A stretch of 36,004 nt of DNA from assembly GCA_002345845.1 (NCBI GenBank), contig DDWF01000285.1, forward strand, positions 1-36,004. The letters are read 5' to 3'. The translations under genes were made by a program, and so were the position numbers. The first letter of the stretch is position 1. Every line of letters starts with the position of its first letter. Under the pieces are notes generated by a model. That model saw only the letters and a list, made by a program, of their open reading frames with translations, ran no database searches and was not told the origin of the DNA. Positions 33,158-36,004 of this stretch are shown one piece after another. This stretch comes from Betaproteobacteria bacterium UBA2293. GTDB lineage: Bacteria; Pseudomonadota; Gammaproteobacteria; Burkholderiales; Rhodocyclaceae.

Positions 33158-35038
33158 ATGTTCGACGCAGTCCGCAATAACAAGATCATCACCCAGGCGA
33201 TTCTTGGTCTGATCGCCATCACCTTCGCTTTTTTCGGCCTTGAATCCTATGTCCGTGACCCGGGTTCGGCTGGCGACGTGGCAAAAATCGGTGATCTGAC
33301 GATCAGCCAGCAGCACTTTCAGGAAGCTCTGCGTGAACAGCAGGAGCGCCTGCGGACCCAGCTCGGCGAGCAGTACAACGCCAAGATGCTCGAGGCACCG
33401 GAAGCGCGCAAGGCCATCCTCGATGATCTGATCAACCAGCGCCTGTTGATGCTGGAAGCGACCAAGCACCGGATGTTCGTCAGCGACGAGGCGATCCGCC
33501 AGACCATCCTCGGCATCCAGGCCTTCAATGTCGACGGCCGTTTCTCCAACGAACGCTACGAGGCGGCCCTGCGCGCCCAGGGCATGACACCGGCCGGTTT
33601 CGAAGCCCAGCTGCGCCAGGATCTGACGCTGCAGCAACTGGCCGGTTCGATCGCCCGCTCGACAATCAACGCCAATGCCTCGGTTGCCCGCATCCTGGCG
33701 CTGCAAACGGAAAAACGTGACGTCTCGGAAGTGCTCATCAGTCTCGAAAGCCACCTCGACAAGGTCAAGCTGGCCGACGACGCAGCACGCAAGTACTACG
33801 ATGAAAACAGCAAGCAGTTCCAGATGCCGGAACAGGCTGTGGCCGAATACGTCGTGCTGTCCATGGACGCCATCAGCGATCAACTGACGGTCAGCGAGGC
33901 CGAGATTCAAGCCTGGTATGAGGGCCATCGCAACCAGTTCGAGCAGCCCGAAGAGCGCCGCGCCAGCCACATTCTGGTGGCATCGGAAAAGCTCGGTATG
34001 GACAAGGCACGCGTGAAAGCCGAAGAGCTGCTGGCGGAAATCCGCAAGAATCCCGGCCGCTTCGCCGAACTGGCTGGCAAGAATTCGGATGACCCGGGTT
34101 CGGCCAGCAAGGGCGGCGATCTCGGTTACTTCGCGCGCGGCATGATGGTCAAACCCTTCGAGGACACTGCCTTCGCGCTTGCAGATGGCGAGATTTCCGG
34201 TGTCGTCGAATCGGATTTCGGTTTCCACATCATCAAGGTGTCGGGCATCCGTGCAGCCAAGCTGAAGCCGTTGGCCGAAGTGCGCAGCCAGATCGAGGCC
34301 GATCTGAAGAAGACCGCTGCCTCGCGCAAGTTCGCCGAAGCCGCCGAGGCTTTCAGCAACACCGTCTATGAACAGGCCGATAGCCTGGCGCCGGTCGCCG
34401 AAACCTTCAAGCTCAAGATCAACCGCTCCGGCTGGTTGGAACGTCAGCCCAATCCGGCCAACGGCCCGTTGGCCAACGAGAAGCTTCTGGCCTCGCTGTT
34501 CAGCGAAGATTCGACCAAGAACCGGCGCAATACGGAAGCGGTGGAGATTGCCTCGAACACGCTGGTGGCCGCCCGGGTCGTCGATTATCGCCCGGCTGCA
34601 CTGCAGGAATTTGCCGGCCTCAAGGCCAGCATCGAAACCCTGCTGCGGCGCCAGGAAGCGCAAGTGATGGCCCGCCAGGAAGGCGAAGCACGTCTCGCCG
34701 CGCTGAAGAATGGCGAAGATCGTCAGTCGTGGAGCGCCGGCAAACTGGTTTCGCGCCTCGATTCCCGTCTGCTGCCACCGCCAGCCGTGCCGGTTGTCTT
34801 CCGTATGGATGCCGGAAAACTACCCAGCTATGCCGGTGTCGAGTTGCCTGGCGCCGGTTATGCTCTCCTTCGCCTGAACCGTGTCGATGCCGGCGCGGCG
34901 CTTGACGAAACCAGCCGCAAGACCTTGCAGGGGCAGCTGGACAACTTCTCGGCCCAGGAAGAACTCCGTCTCTACCTGGCAGCCCTGCGTAACCGCTACA
35001 AGGTTGAAATCAATCAATCGGCGCTGGAAAACAAATAA
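33158..35038 (+). CDS. ppiD: Periplasmic peptidyl-prolyl isomerase PpiD (SurA N-terminal/parvulin)
   Basis: PpiD is an inner-membrane-anchored chaperone of the periplasm that helps secreted proteins leave the Sec channel. The 626-residue protein starts with the typical MFDAVRNNKIITQ and an anchor helix (about 12-30). A SurA-N-type chaperone region (about 40-160) follows, then a parvulin domain (about 265-362: RRASHILVAS, GGDLGYFARGMMVKPFEDTAF, SDFGFHIIKV) and a long C-terminal helical region. Length and order match the family. AAGGA lies about ten bases before ATG 33158. It converges with fabI across a strong terminator. Confidence 0.96.
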   Translation: MFDAVRNNKIITQAILGLIAITFAFFGLESYVRDPGSAGDVAKIGDLTISQQHFQEALREQQERLRTQLGEQYNAKMLEAPEARKAILDDLINQRLLMLEATKHRMFVSDEAIRQTILGIQAFNVDGRFSNERYEAALRAQGMTPAGFEAQLRQDLTLQQLAGSIARSTINANASVARILALQTEKRDVSEVLISLESHLDKVKLADDAARKYYDENSKQFQMPEQAVAEYVVLSMDAISDQLTVSEAEIQAWYEGHRNQFEQPEERRASHILVASEKLGMDKARVKAEELLAEIRKNPGRFAELAGKNSDDPGSASKGGDLGYFARGMMVKPFEDTAFALADGEISGVVESDFGFHIIKVSGIRAAKLKPLAEVRSQIEADLKKTAASRKFAEAAEAFSNTVYEQADSLAPVAETFKLKINRSGWLERQPNPANGPLANEKLLASLFSEDSTKNRRNTEAVEIASNTLVAARVVDYRPAALQEFAGLKASIETLLRRQEAQVMARQEGEARLAALKNGEDRQSWSAGKLVSRLDSRLLPPPAVPVVFRMDAGKLPSYAGVELPGAGYALLRLNRVDAGAALDETSRKTLQGQLDNFSAQEELRLYLAALRNRYKVEINQSALENK

Positions 35039-35086
35039 TTGCCGGCAGGGGCCGTCAGTGGCGGCCCCGGTTCACGGCAGGTAATA

Positions 35087-35123
35087 AAAAACGCCGACAC
35101 GGCATAAGCCGGTCGGCGTTTTT
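35087..35123. terminator. Bidirectional intrinsic terminator between ppiD and fabI
   Basis: AAAAACGCCGAC and GTCGGCGTTTTT form a twelve-base stem, with an inner CGGC-ATAA-GCCG hairpin. T-runs on both strands and the convergent gene ends suggest it serves both transcripts. Confidence 0.92.
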
Positions 35124-35138
35124 GCTGGCCGCTTGAGG

Positions 35139-35936
35139 TCAGGCAGGTAGCGGCTCGGCGTTACCAAGGGCGACGGTGTTCATGCCGCCATCGACGTAAA
35201 GGATTTCGCCAGTGATGCCGCTGGCCAGATCGGAGAGCATGAAGGCGGCAGCGTTGCCGACTTCCTCGATGCTGACGTTGCGGCGCAGCGGGGCATTGTG
35301 CGAGTTGTAGGCGAGCAGCTTGCCGAAGTTGCCGATGCCGGACGCCGCCAGGGTCTTGATCGGACCGGCGGAAATGGCGTTGGCACGGATACCTTCGGGG
35401 CCGAGGCAGAAAGCCAGGTAACGCGTAGCGGCTTCCAGGCTGGCCTTGGCCAGACCCATGGTGTTGTAGTTCGGCATGGTGCGCTCGGCGCCCAGGTAGG
35501 ACAGGGCGAGAGCGGCACTCTTGCGCCCCTGCATCATCGGTCGGGCGGCCTTGACCAGGGCAGGGAAGCTGTACGAGGAAATCTCGTGGGCAATACGGAA
35601 GGCCTCGCGCGAAATGCCGTCGAGGAAATCACCTTCGATGGCTTCGGTCGGGGCGTAGGCGATGGAGTGCACCAGGCCGTCAAGACCATCCCAATGCTTC
35701 GCGAGTTCGCTGAACACAGCATTGATCTCATCGTCGCTGCCGACATCGAGCGGGAAGACCAGTGAGCTATCGAACTCGGCGGCGAACTTGTTGATGCGGT
35801 CGAGGAAGCGCTCGTTCTGGTAGGTGAAGGCCAGTTGCGCACCTTCGCGATGACAGGCCTTGGCTATGCCATAGGCGATGGAATGTTTGGACAGCAGTCC
35901 GGTGATCAGAATCTTCTTGTCGGCAAGAAAGCCCAT
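35139..35936 (-). CDS. fabI: Enoyl-[acyl-carrier-protein] reductase (NADH) FabI
   Basis: FabI reduces the enoyl-ACP double bond in the last step of each fatty-acid elongation cycle. The 265-residue protein has the divergent Rossmann motif [13 protein letters not shown], the catalytic [20 protein letters not shown] segment with Tyr147, Tyr157 and Lys164, and the C-terminal [13 protein letters not shown]. Residue 93 is Ala in HSIAYAP where E. coli has Gly; other natural FabI proteins also have Ala. GGGAGA lies upstream of ATG 35936, with a consensus -10 element at 35969-35974. It is the last gene of the window. Confidence 0.98.
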   Translation of the reverse strand: MGFLADKKILITGLLSKHSIAYGIAKACHREGAQLAFTYQNERFLDRINKFAAEFDSSLVFPLDVGSDDEINAVFSELAKHWDGLDGLVHSIAYAPTEAIEGDFLDGISREAFRIAHEISSYSFPALVKAARPMMQGRKSAALALSYLGAERTMPNYNTMGLAKASLEAATRYLAFCLGPEGIRANAISAGPIKTLAASGIGNFGKLLAYNSHNAPLRRNVSIEEVGNAAAFMLSDLASGITGEILYVDGGMNTVALGNAEPLPA

Positions 35937-35968
35937 GTGTTGTTCTCCCTAAGGGGTTTAGCCGGAGG

Positions 35969-35974
35969 ATTATA
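35969..35974 (-). promoter_or_regulatory. Predicted -10 element of fabI promoter
   Basis: On the minus strand TATAAT lies 32 bases before the fabI start codon. No strong -35 hexamer is visible in the few bases left in the window. Confidence 0.6.
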
Positions 35975-36004
35975 AAGCATCACATGTTCGGATAGGTCGG
36001 TCCT

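Noticed and set aside
33086..34663. 525-codon open frame opposite ppiD
   Set aside because: Antisense to a clearly conserved PpiD; no independent start signal or family match.
35654..35680. Ala at FabI residue 93, the position where E. coli mutations give triclosan resistance
   Set aside because: Ala at this position occurs in natural, triclosan-sensitive FabI proteins such as that of Staphylococcus, so it is not evidence of resistance.
1..36004. CRISPR arrays, tRNA or rRNA genes and complete insertion sequences
   Set aside because: No regularly spaced repeats, no cloverleaf-like conserved segments, and no intact transposase or terminal repeats were seen while reading both strands.

Overview
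The window is GC-rich chromosomal DNA with dense, short-spaced genes on both strands. Gene content (FabI-type enoyl-ACP reductase, PpiD, PurL, SbcC/SbcD, a Fsr-type MFS exporter, DUF3014 and DUF2917 proteins) and codon use suggest a betaproteobacterium. A Rhodocyclales member (Dechloromonas/Azonexus-like) is my best inference. No rRNA, tRNA, CRISPR array or intact insertion sequence was seen.

Left part (1-3.4 kb): the 3' end of a CobN-like chelatase with a C-terminal membrane anchor, then msrA, then a tightly overlapping three-gene operon (rhodanese, unknown 122-aa protein, glutathione S-transferase-like protein). A textbook NifA-type upstream activator sequence (TGT-N10-ACA) and a correctly spaced sigma-54 -24/-12 promoter precede this operon. 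It is therefore predicted to be a nitrogen-fixation accessory operon, and this is the most interesting observation in the window.

3.4-12.4 kb: four AraC-family regulators, each divergent from one neighbour: a TTC38-like TPR protein, a SAM methyltransferase, a peroxiredoxin-like protein and a fosmidomycin-resistance-type MFS exporter. An OmpA-like lipoprotein sits among them.

12.4-17.2 kb: a small MscS-type channel, a DUF3014 protein, an alpha/beta hydrolase with an apparent AraC fossil upstream, a possible small membrane protein, an AT-rich patch with an FNR/ANR-type box, a membrane diguanylate cyclase, and the remains of a VapB-like antitoxin behind a well preserved operator-like region.

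17.2-26.6 kb: sbcC and sbcD lie in the same orientation but are split by a divergent EamA permease/LysR regulator pair. An unknown 284-aa protein, a Yip1-family membrane protein and a TonB-like protein follow.

26.6-36 kb: housekeeping genes purL, ppiD and fabI, with a stand-alone CZB-like protein and a divergent DUF2917/MocR pair. The DUF2917/MocR intergenic region carries three copies of a 12-bp operator half-site. Strong bidirectional terminators separate the purL/CZB and ppiD/fabI convergent pairs.
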